From assembly GCA_032718475.1 (NCBI GenBank), contig JAUCBJ010008120.1:1-21545 (forward strand): a stretch of DNA of 21,545 bases, in the 5' to 3' direction. The notes beneath the pieces were generated by a model that was not told the origin of the DNA, ran no database searches, and saw nothing but the letters and a program-made list of their open reading frames with translations. This document shows, piece after piece, positions 1 to 7,878 of the stretch (the stretch's first letter is position 1; each line of letters starts with the position of its first letter). The stretch is from Nemertoderma westbladi. Lineage: Eukaryota > Xenacoelomorpha > Nemertodermatida > Nemertodermatidae. Made by a program: the position numbers and the translations under genes.

Positions 1-84
1 ATGCCCTTTATAATTAAACCTACTAGTGTACGACTAAAAAGCAGTACAGCACAAAATACTTCCAAGCCGTTCTTTCTTTGGCTC
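1..84. repeat. Dispersed repeat, copy A (window edge)
   Basis: The first ~84 bases match 12341-12420 in the same orientation by eye. Shared blocks include TAATTAAACCTACTAGTG, CTAAAAAGCAG and AAGCCGTTCTTTC, with small indels. Similarity fades beyond this point, although short later blocks such as AAGCTTTTACA-like words near 456 and 12770 may be further remnants. The copy probably extends left of the window. The family is not recognised and no open frame is visible in it. Confidence 0.6.
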
Positions 85-466
85 AAGACTGAATGTAAAC
101 ACTGCACATAGGCATTGCGTCATTTCTCGGAAATTTTCTGTACAAGGAGCCACAAAAACGCTCTCATTGGCTGACTGAACTGAGAGACGCCGTAGAACAA
201 AGGAAATCAACACGTATGAATGTCAGCTGTTAACCGTAGTCATAGTAACTACTGTTCAAGAGTAGCTATCACCCTTTTGCGTCACGAATTGCCATAGAAT
301 CATAAAATATGCCTTTCACAGTACACATACAGAGGAAATAGGTCTTAGATCCTCTAAAAACACCGATACAGCAATAATACGGTCTCTTACACTTATTAAA
401 TCAACTACAGAGTATTTTAATGTAAAAGATAATAAAAATAACGGGGCAATTCAGCAAAGGCTTTTA
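85..466. other. Non-coding spacer, nothing recognised
   Basis: This is moderately AT-rich sequence between the dispersed repeat and the 67-bp array. No convincing open frame, RNA gene or terminal repeat is visible. It may be a diverged continuation of the copy A repeat. Confidence 0.5.
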
Positions 467-1073
467 CAGCCTCTGTAACCTGCTCCTTTCTCTCAATTGG
501 TAATGTTATCGTTTATTGTTTTGGTTAGAAAAGACCATCTATGTAACCTGCTCCTTTCCTTCATTTGGTAAAGTGATTGTTTATTGTTTTGGTTAGAAAA
601 TCCCGCCTCTGTAACCTGCTCTTTTCCCTGATTTGATAAAGTGACCGTTTATTGTTTTGGTTAGAAAGGCAGCCTCTGTAACCTACTCATTTCCTTCATT
701 TGGTAAAGTGACTGTTTATTGTTTGGTTAGAAAATCTCGCCTCTGTAACCTGCTCCTTTCCCACAATTAGTTAAGTGATCGTTTATTGTTTTGGTTAGCA
801 AATCCCGCCTCTGTAACCTGCTCCTTTCTCTCAATTGGTAATGTTATCGTTTATTGTTTTGGTTAGAAAAGACCATCTATGTAACCTGCTCCTTTCCTTC
901 ATTTGGTAAAGTGATTGTTTATTGTTTTGGTTAGAAAATCCCGCCTCTGTAACCTGCTCTTTTCCCTGATTTGGTAAAGTGACCGTTTATTGTTTTGGTT
1001 AGAAAGGCAGCCTCTGTAACCTACTCATTTCCTTCATTTGGTAAAGTGACTGTTTATTGTTTTGGTTAGAAAA
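467..1073. repeat. 67-68 bp tandem array with five-unit higher-order pattern
   Basis: Nine units each start with a form of CTGTAACCTGCTCCTTTC and end with GTTTATTGTTTTGGTTAGAAAA. The word CTGTAACC/ATGTAACC falls at 473, 541, 609, 676, 743, 811, 879, 947 and 1014, so the spacing is 67 or 68. Unit types A to E are distinguishable. Units 1-4 and 6-9 are copies of one another 338 bp apart (units 1/6 and 2/7 look identical, 3/8 differ by one base), giving the order ABCDE-ABCD. The last unit runs into unique sequence at about 1073. It has no coding potential. Confidence 0.93.
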
Positions 1074-1610
1074 TTCGGAATCCGAAAATTAAATACATAA
1101 CGATCTTTCCATCAATTGGTAATTGTTTTAGGCTATAAAATGAGTGTTTTGCTACGTCATGTGGTAATCGATTATCGACAACAGCCACAAACTATTAAAT
1201 TTAGAGTCTTTTACCACAGGCGCATATGGAAATCTATCTCATAGTCTATAAATCATGGAATTTTGAATGTTTTGGCACAGGCATAGTGAAACCAATTTTT
1301 TGTTTTGGCATAGGGATGTTGAAATTACTGTCTGACAGTCCAGAAATCAGCAGTCTGACAGTTTGAAGAAATACATACATAAAAAGTAATTAAAGGACAA
1401 CAAAAGTCATTAAAGGGACAACAAAAGTCATTATGCACAATTCGTAAAAAAAGAAGGACAAAAAAGTCAAATAAAAGGACATAAAAAATCACAGCCCAAA
1501 TTAAATAAGGAATGTGCGTTGCTAGGAAACTGGATAAATATCATTCTTAGGTGATATGAGATAGCCAAACATCGCACTTGCAGATACAGATCTGGGGTAT
1601 AACTTTTCGC
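1074..1610. other. AT-rich spacer with short degenerate A-rich repeats
   Basis: No gene is supported here. Between about 1390 and 1495 a ~20-25 bp A-rich motif of the type AAAGGACAACAAAAGTCATT recurs four times with decay. At 1330-1362 the word GTCTGACAGT occurs twice close together. This stretch may include the untranslated 5' end of the downstream LINE, whose left boundary cannot be set by eye. Confidence 0.5.
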
Positions 1611-1652
1611 CGTATCCGTATCCGTATCCGTATGCATTTGCCGTATCCGTAT
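1611..1652. repeat. CCGTAT hexanucleotide microsatellite
   Basis: Five to six copies of CCGTAT, interrupted once by GCATTTG, lie directly before and across the first in-frame ATG (1632) of the LINE coding region. Translated they give alternating Arg-Ile and Tyr-Pro, unlike the following protein. The repeat may mark the 5' junction of the LINE insertion, with the true start codon lying further in. Confidence 0.7.
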
Positions 1653-3902
1653 GTACATCCGCCTGGAGAGGGAGCAGCCAACAATTCTTTGAGTCCCTTT
1701 CCTGATGACCTTTCTGGCCCAAACCCTGGGTCACCAGGGAGGCCAGATTGTGATGGGGAGAGGGATTCTGGAGTTGGAGGCTACTCTCATGTTCCACCCC
1801 GACCAACAAAGCCATTGGTGAATCTGAGGCAAGTCACTAGACTAGCATCAGTAAACACCCTAACACTCGGGTCCCCAATGCGACAAGGTGAGCTGACTGC
1901 CTTGGCAGATAAGCTTTCTCTTAGCGCAGTGGGTGTTCAAGAGCACCGAATGCAGACTGGACAGACTGATGAGGTTCTGATTAAGGACATGGGGGGCAGT
2001 TGGCGACTCGCCCTCGCGTCAGCAGATGATAGTGGCAATGGTGGAATTGGTCTATTGATGAATCCAACTGCACATGCAGCATTGGACAAAATAGACCAAA
2101 TCTCTAACCGCATCATCCGTTGCCACTTCTCATGTTCTGGAAGACTGGCTAAGAAGTTTCCTAAGGTGGTTCTGATTGTGTGCTACTCTCCAACTAGTGT
2201 TGCCCCTGTAGAGGAGGTGGAAAATTTCTACCACAATCTACAAGCAGCAACTGATGGAGTGGATCAGCATGCATTCTTAACATTCCTGGGAGACTTTAAT
2301 GCAAGTCTGCATCAATCACCTACATCGCCCTGGGTCTATAGCAATAGTGTTAACCGAAATTCTGTCCATCTTCAGGATTTTATCTCTGGAAATGGATTGT
2401 TTTCGGCTGGAACCCAGTTCAAGAAGCGAACTGGAAAGCTATGGACTCATAGTGGACCCAGTGATCACAAGTCCCAGATAGACCATATTCTGTTTCGTAG
2501 GAAATACAGGAGCTCTATACAAGACTGTAATGCATTTACACTTCGACCCTTCTCCAGTGATCACCGCCTTATTGTGGCCAAGGTAAGACTTAGTCTGCGT
2601 GCTAGCAGAACAACGAAATCTGCCTTGCCACGGCATGACTGGTCCTCTCTGTTGCAACAGCCAAGTGTGAGATCCAGCTTCACACTACAGCTGAGCAACA
2701 GGTATGAGGCTCTTGCCTCTGAGGCGGCAGATCACTGTGAGGGCTATACTGCCTTTACAGAAGCAGTTAAGTTAGCAGCTGCAGAAACAGTTCCTGTATA
2801 CCCTCGAAACAGGAAAAGGGCCCCCTGGACTGACAACAAAATTCAAAAGTGCCGAAACGACCTTCATAAGGCGCAGAAAGAGTCCCGACTCAAACAGACT
2901 TTAGCGGCCAAGAACGCAGTTAAGGCTGCATCTAGGTCCCTGAACAGGCAGTACTCTGTTAATCTACAGGAGCTAATAAACCAACAGGTTGATGCCATCA
3001 ATGATGCTGACGACAGCAGACAATCATCCCAGGCATGGAAATCGATCAATCTGCTTACTGGGCGGAAAAGCCAACCAACCACCAAGGTTAAGGCTGAATC
3101 ACCAGCCGATCGCCTCAATGGTTGGAAAGCCCACTTTGAAAAGCTCCTCAATAATGACAGGGTATTGCCAGATAACTTTATAGAAGTAAAAGTGCCTGAG
3201 TCTGTACTCCCAGATATTCCCATTGGCGATATCTCCTTTGCAGAAGTGAAGGCTGCTGCAAAGAGCATTAAGACCAATCGTGCCAGTGGAGTAGATGGTG
3301 TTCCCCCTGAGGTCTTTAAAATACCTGAGTGTTTAAAGCTCATCTATCCCATCATAGTAGACATGTACCGAACAACAAGAGTCCCACAAGAAATGAAAAC
3401 AAATAAGTTGGTGCCAGTTCCCAAGAAGGGCAACCTAACACTCTATGGTTCTTTTCGGGGAATCTCATTGATCTCGATTGCTGCAAAGCTATACAATAGG
3501 ATTCTATTAAATCGCATCAGGGATCCCATTGAGAGACTGCTCCGTGGAAATCAGAATGGGTTCCGTAAAGGTCGTGGGACCATGGAGCCCATTTTGGCAC
3601 TTAGAAGGATAATTGAAGAATTATCAAAAAAGAAAGACAGGCATCTGGCTGTTATCTTTGTTGACTTCTTCGAGGCCTTTGATTCAGTCTCTCGTTCACG
3701 TATGTTCAGCATACTTTCATTATATGGGATTCCTGATGAAATTATTGCAGCAATCAGATCAGTATACGATGGTTCGACAACATTTGTGTCTACTGTTGAT
3801 GGTGACACAGAACCATTTGAAGTGTTATGGGGCGTCCTCCAAGGAGACACACTTGCACCATTCTTGTTCATTATTGTGGTTGACTATGTTCTACATAGTT
3901 AG
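1632..3902 (+). pseudogene. LINE polyprotein part 1: AP endonuclease and N-terminal reverse transcriptase
   Basis: Endonuclease residues are numbered from a frame that opens at 1578, with the first ATG at codon 19 (1632). Visible motifs are the Asn in SVNTLTL (91-97), QEHR with the catalytic Glu (121-124), YSPT (203-206), GDFNA (238-242), IDHIL (301-305) and SSDHRLI (326-332). The endonuclease would nick target DNA to prime reverse transcription. After a basic linker, the reverse transcriptase begins with ASGVDGVPPE (569-578), the GSFRGISLIS block (~624-633), FVDFFEAFDSV (694-704, motif A, first catalytic Asp) and GVLQGDTLAPFLF (motif B). The frame ends at TAG 3900-3902, before the active-site FADD. 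That stop follows a one-base shift relative to the continuing frame, so this copy is not expected to make active enzyme unless the shift is bypassed. Confidence 0.92.
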
Positions 3903-4771
3903 ATCATCATAATGATGATGGGGTGATGATAACTCCACCTACTGGCTCCAGAAGTCGAGGAAATCCTGCCAAGTACCTAACTGATCTAGACTTTGCTGAT
4001 GACTTAGGAGTACTCTCAGAATCATTAGAGGGAGCCCAACGGCTCCTCAGCTCATTAGAACATGCTGCTTCTAGTGTTGGTCTTTTTATTAACTCCAGAA
4101 AGACCAAAATTCTGACAGTTAACTTTGAAAGTCCTCAGCAAGTCTCTGATCGGATGAGCATAAGTTCAAAGGATGGTATGCTTGAGCATGTGGACGACTT
4201 CTGTTACCTGGGATCATGGATCCGGAAGTCAGGTGAGGACCTTCGAATACGTAAGGGAAAGGCATGGGCAGCCTTGAATAGGCTTTCCAGGATTTGGAAG
4301 TCACCGAGAATTAATCGGAAACTTAAGGTCCGATTATGTAGAGCAGCAGTAGTTCCAGTACTCCTCTACGGGAGTCCATGCTGGGCTATAACTGCTGAGG
4401 ACACCAAATCTCTGGATGGCACATTCACAAGAATGCTACGCCGGGTTCATTGTGTCAAGTACAATGCACACATCTCCAACCAGACACTATATAACATTGG
4501 AGGTGTCTCATTGGTTCCCCCAAGCTTGACACTAGAACAAAATCGCCGCCGCTTTGCAGGACATTGCTATCGCCGTGAGGACCAGCCAGTGCATAATCTT
4601 GTACTTTGGCAGCCTCATGGAGTGAATAAGCATGGTGGACAGTCCATGGCTTTCTTGAGACGCATCTTAAAGGACACTGGCCTTAAAGATGCGGATGATC
4701 TAGCAAATGTCATGGGTGATAGGGAGTTGTGGCGGTGCAATTTTGTTGACAAGCCGGCACAGCATTCCTAA
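3903..4771 (+). pseudogene. LINE polyprotein part 2: FADD motif, thumb and C-terminus
   Basis: This is the continuation of the reverse transcriptase in another frame, open from directly after the lesion to TAA 4769-4771. It contains YLTDLDFADDLGVLSES (catalytic FADD, motif C), then the FCYLGSWI thumb-region motif, a basic stretch around RKLKVRLCRAAVVPVLLYGS and a C-terminal region with FTRMLRRVHC and RRRFAGHCYRR typical of RTE-like C-termini. It has no separate start of its own. A GTG at 3923 or ATG at 3926 could be read as one, but the homologous region starts earlier. It belongs with the upstream segment as one ancestral protein split by a -1 change. Confidence 0.92.
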
Positions 4772-4813
4772 AAATGCAGCTGCAATGCAGCATGCCGATC
4801 CTAGTAGTAGTAG

Positions 4814-5221
4814 TGCGTATGTAATGGATTCCTATGGAGAATAATCCGTATGTGATTTTAGAGATTAGGCATTGCGGACCAGTAAGAAGTTCACAGCACA
4901 CATGCAGACTGAAGACAGGTAGGCCTACTTAAAGCTAAGTGATTTAATTTGATTTAATTTAATTTGGAAAACTAACCAACCGTGATATATCTGTTTTTCC
5001 ACCAACCTGGCTAGAGAATGTTGTTGGTTGCTACAGTATATGGCACTAACATAGTATAGACTGATAGAAGCAGCAATGAGAATGCTAAGGGAATAAACAT
5101 TCGCTGGCCACTAGTGAATCCTATCTGGTCTGGCTGCCAATGAAACTTTAACATTTTTGCAACAATTTTACATATATTAATTAATAGTCAGTGAGTGTGG
5201 GCCGTTTCCGTTGTGTGAGTT
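4814..5221. other. Non-coding spacer
   Basis: No gene is supported. The perfect 10-bp palindrome GTAGGCCTAC lies at 4919-4928, the same word that forms the core of the 41-bp array near 10.6 kb. ATTTAATTTGATTTAATTT-like low-complexity sequence follows at ~4940-4965. Confidence 0.5.
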
Positions 5222-5322
5222 AATTCTGGTGGGGCACATTGCATGCAGCCCCCCTGCCCCCCTGTCATACGGGCTGGGGGGGGGGGGGGGGGGCAGCTGC
5301 CCCCGTGCTTCCGGCGCCCCTG
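5222..5322. repeat. GC-rich repeat with C and G runs, possible DNA-transposon end
   Basis: This segment is strongly GC-rich in an AT-rich setting. It contains two C-rich blocks, G18 at 5276-5293, the palindrome GCAGCTGC and, at its right edge, GCTTCCGGCGCCCCTG. Read from the other strand that edge is CAGGGGCGCCGGAAGC, which resembles the CAGGGGCG-type termini of hAT elements. It abuts the inverted LINE fragment exactly. A matching terminus on the left was not found, so the hAT assignment is only a guess. Confidence 0.45.
5276..5293. repeat. Poly-G run (G18)
   Basis: Eighteen consecutive G. Runs like this are prone to sequencing and assembly length error and could form quadruplex-like structures. 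Confidence 0.9.
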
Positions 5323-5323
5323 T

Positions 5324-5524
5324 AAGTGAGCGAGAGACTGAAATAAAGGCCTTGAAGAAGTCAACAAAGATAACAGCCAGATGCCTGTCTTTCTTTTTTG
5401 ATAACTCTTCAATTATCCTTCTAAGTGCCAAATGGGCTCCATGGTCCTACGACCTTTACGGAACCCATTCTGATTTCCACGGAGCAGTCTCTCAATGGGA
5501 TCCCTGATGCGATTTAATAGAATT
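5324..5524 (-). mobile_element. Inverted internal fragment of the same RTE-type LINE
   Basis: The reverse complement of this stretch matches about 3500-3699 of the LINE closely. Translated in two frames it gives RIRDPIERLLRGNQNGFRKG and then ALRRIIEELSKKKDRHLAV followed by FVDFFKAF. It covers the part of the reverse transcriptase leading to motif A. It contains a frameshift (TTTTGG reduced to TTTGG near 5430) and the catalytic Asp context AFDSV is changed to AFISV. Both copies share the unusual second Phe in FVDFF, so they belong to one subfamily. The fragment is cut at both ends and is non-functional. Confidence 0.9.
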
Positions 5525-6457
5525 AGATTTAATAAAACAATTCCAATTCTACACTGCACGGGATACTGCTGTACCGCAGTGATGTCCACGGTACACCTTA
5601 TTGTGTACATTGCATTACTATTATTTTTATATTACGTATGAGATTATTATAGTCCCCGATATTATACTGTATATCCGTCTGACTTATTCATCATATATCC
5701 ACAACTACTGTACAGTACCTCTCTCCGCCCATCTAGCTACAATTCAATAATTACCTTAACATTGCTATGATATACAGAAAAAAATCCTCCCCCATTCCCA
5801 TTCACTAACATAGGCAAATTCAAGGCTGCTGGAGAGAATATTACATATTTAAACACTATTTAATTTTTAATCAATAAATAACAGTACATCTTGTACATCT
5901 CTGTAAATACAGCACATCTTTATATTAGGCACTCAAATAAAATAAAGACTTTGTGAGAATGGGACACCGTCAATTGACCTGTGCTATTTTTATACAGCGT
6001 GAGCTTAATTTTACCCTCTTAATAATTAATAACTGAATTAATAATCCAAATAATCAATACATTTCTTTGTATACTGTAGTTGACCACCAATTAGAGCACA
6101 TTTCCTTTCAAGCCAATGACAATGTGCACTAACATACAGACAAACGAACAAACAAAAAGGTTTATTTTGACAGCAATATGCCCTGACAGTCTTCTAACAA
6201 TTATAATAATAATTATTATTAGTTTTATAATCCACACAACCAATTAAGGCCATTAGGGTAATAAAGATAGATATCTGATTAAGATATCAATCATTCAATC
6301 GCTGTCATTCAATCGTCTGTGTGAGAGAGGTGTTTCTCACAGAAGAAATGAAGAAACATGTAATTATTGCAAAACTCGAGGAAGGTGGCAGCAATGTGGT
6401 TGACAAAGCCACCCTGGCCACCTTATGAAATTCTGGTGGGTAATTCTGTGTAATTCT
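5525..6457. other. AT-rich non-coding stretch
   Basis: There is no convincing gene in this ~930 bp. It includes A/T-rich runs, ATAATAATTATTATT at about 6203-6221, a doubled TCATTCAATCG near 6290-6315, and a 26-codon frame at 6348-6428 with no recognisable motif. Two repeats of AATTCTGG lie directly before the G24 run. Confidence 0.5.
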
Positions 6458-6481
6458 GGGGGGGGGGGGGGGGGGGGGGGG
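6458..6481. repeat. Poly-G run (G24)
   Basis: Twenty-four consecutive G (6458-6481). The last G begins the 10-bp palindrome GTCCCGGGAC. Like the G18 run, it lies shortly downstream of AATTCTGGTGGG (6429-6440; the other copy is at 5223-5234). The two G runs may therefore belong to one repeat family. Confidence 0.9.
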
Positions 6482-6953
6482 TCCCGGGACTTATTAGATT
6501 ATTCATTTTGGTTTAATTTTTGTAGTGAATACGTACGGAATTGTAAATAATGCGAACATGCAAGATAGTTTATTGAGGTGAAGCAAAAAATGATCAAAAT
6601 CGCATTCTGCTCTACCTCAATATCTAATCCTTAATTGAAAACAACAATTATAAGAATTTCGTTTCGTAAAAAGATTACTAATTATTAATAATTAATACTT
6701 TTTACCAACGGTGATTCTCGCACTTAATTCATCAGTAGGCTACATTATTCTGTACATTTTTTTGTGTCCGTTCAGTCCATATGCATGGCCTACCTTCAGA
6801 CCTTGTTCAGTTGTTCAAACATCCCTTCAGAGCCCACTACCATCAGACCATGGCCTAGCCACTACCTACACTGTATTCAAACTACTGTCAGACTGTACTA
6901 GTACTTCAGTACCGGTACTGTACTCAAACCGGCTCCATCTCTAGGTAACAGCA
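6482..6953. other. Upstream region of the HAUS2-like gene
   Basis: The first half is AT-rich. The last ~170 bp before the start codon are more balanced in composition and carry the 14-bp palindrome CAGTACCGGTACTG at 6907-6920. No clear TATA box in a sensible position was identified. Promoter and 5' untranslated region presumably lie here; this is inferred from position only. Confidence 0.4.
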
Positions 6954-7807
6954 ATGTCCATAACTGACACAACCTTGGGCAACTCGAATCCATGGGCTAG
7001 AACCAATCCAAAATTAGAAGCTTTCGCAACTATATCTCGCCTCTGCGAAAGCCATGGTGTTAACCATTATGATGATGTTGAGACATTAACCAGCCCGTCG
7101 CTCACTGTGGTTAATGCTTTTGATATTATTATTAATCTTCACGAAGAAATCAACAAACTAAAACTTCTCATTGACGTGTTCATTTTGAACAGAAAATTTG
7201 TAAATACCTTCAGTTCTGAAGTAATAAAACAAAGATCAAATAAAATAAAGGAATTGTCTGGCCATTTCGCTAACATTTCAACTAAGAAATCGACCGCAGT
7301 TATAGCAGAACGGTTGTCTTCCCAGCCGAATGCTTACGAATATATAAACGTAGACGCTATTCACCAGGAATCAGTCGTTAATGCCAGTCGGCTGATGGCA
7401 ACGAGTCTAGGAAACCTAACGAGGTACCTGGACAACATAGTTTGGTCGTCAGCTGACAACTACATCGAGGACATATTGCGGAATATATCCGCATTGACAA
7501 GAGGGTCGATATCTGCGTCGGAAGTTCTGCACGATAAGGTTCAGGACGTAAAACAATTGAACGCAGTTGTTAAGTTTGGTCGACAGACCTAACTGTCTAA
7601 TGTCTATTCTCAAGTTGTCTTTTTAAAAACGCGGAGTTAAACGGGTTACAGCTTACAGGTTTATTTATACTACCGCAGTACCGGTAACTCACTAACTGTT
7701 ATTATTATCAGATTATAGAATACAACTTTAACTTATGTTTGATATACCTGTATACCGGTAAAATGAATTGACTTGACATTCGGTACGCTATACGTAGCCT
7801 ACCGGTA
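6910..7807. promoter_or_regulatory. Cluster of four TACCGGTA palindromes around the two genes
   Basis: The perfect 8-bp palindrome TACCGGTA occurs at 6910-6917, 7679-7686, 7753-7760 and 7800-7807. I saw it nowhere else in the window. One copy sits ~40 bp upstream of the HAUS2-like start and three are in the spacer before the TAF6L-like start. A shared transcription-factor site is possible; a genome-wide abundant word is the alternative. Confidence 0.4.
6954..7592 (+). CDS. HAUS2: HAUS2-like augmin complex subunit, single exon
   Basis: This is an uninterrupted 212-residue frame, close to the ~235 residues of vertebrate HAUS2. Three features support the call. NPW lies near the N-terminus (residues 12-14), as in HAUS2. 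A charged helical stretch rich in Glu, Lys and Leu at ~58-105 (around NLHEEINKLKLL) fits a coiled coil. A segment at ~117-163, running from VIAERLSSQPNAYEYINVDA to LTRYLDNI, lines up by eye with the HAUS2 stretch of form L-x-x-P...N-hydrophobic-x-x-x-A-hydrophobic followed by a helical pair. HAUS2 is known as a subunit of augmin, which recruits gamma-tubulin to spindle microtubules. ATG 6954 is the first in frame and has G at -3. No intron is present. The match is from memory of the family and overall identity is low, so another small coiled-coil protein is possible. Confidence 0.5.
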   Translation: MSITDTTLGNSNPWARTNPKLEAFATISRLCESHGVNHYDDVETLTSPSLTVVNAFDIIINLHEEINKLKLLIDVFILNRKFVNTFSSEVIKQRSNKIKELSGHFANISTKKSTAVIAERLSSQPNAYEYINVDAIHQESVVNASRLMATSLGNLTRYLDNIVWSSADNYIEDILRNISALTRGSISASEVLHDKVQDVKQLNAVVKFGRQT

Positions 7808-7835
7808 CTTGTAATCTAGTGGTATAGATTACAAG
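7808..7835. promoter_or_regulatory. Perfect 11-bp stem-loop before the TAF6L-like start
   Basis: The arms CTTGTAATCTA and TAGATTACAAG (7808-7818 and 7825-7835) are exact reverse complements around the 6-base loop GTGGTA. It begins directly after the last TACCGGTA and ends 43 bp before ATG 7879. If transcribed it would form a hairpin in the 5' leader; as DNA it could be a dyad-symmetric binding site. It has no T-run and is not a bacterial-type terminator. Confidence 0.6.
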
Positions 7836-7878
7836 GAACTATAACATCTAGGTAAGAGTAACTCCATACCAGACTGTA

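Larger units (their letters stand above)
1632..4813 (+). mobile_element. RTE-type non-LTR retrotransposon (LINE), nearly complete
   Basis: The element carries an AP-type endonuclease followed by a reverse transcriptase, in one reading frame apart from a single frameshift near 3900. The motifs GVLQGDTLAPFLF and FADD and the compact arrangement fit the RTE/RTEX group. After the stop at 4769-4771 there is only ~30 bp of 3' untranslated sequence, ending in four TAG triplets (4802-4813). A short microsatellite tail instead of poly(A) is typical of RTE elements. The 5' end is not defined and no flanking target-site duplication could be assigned. With only one obvious lesion over ~3.1 kb, the insertion looks fairly recent. 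Confidence 0.9.

Noticed and set aside
2864-3343. 159-codon minus-strand frame
   Set aside because: It is a shadow of the LINE reverse transcriptase on the opposite strand.
1632-4813. LTR retrovirus or endogenous viral element
   Set aside because: There are no long terminal repeats, protease or integrase; the AP endonuclease and FADD reverse transcriptase are those of a non-LTR element.
6348-6428. 26-codon frame starting MKKHVIIAKLEE
   Set aside because: It is too short and without a family match or context; it may be a scrap of a transposase but nothing supports this.
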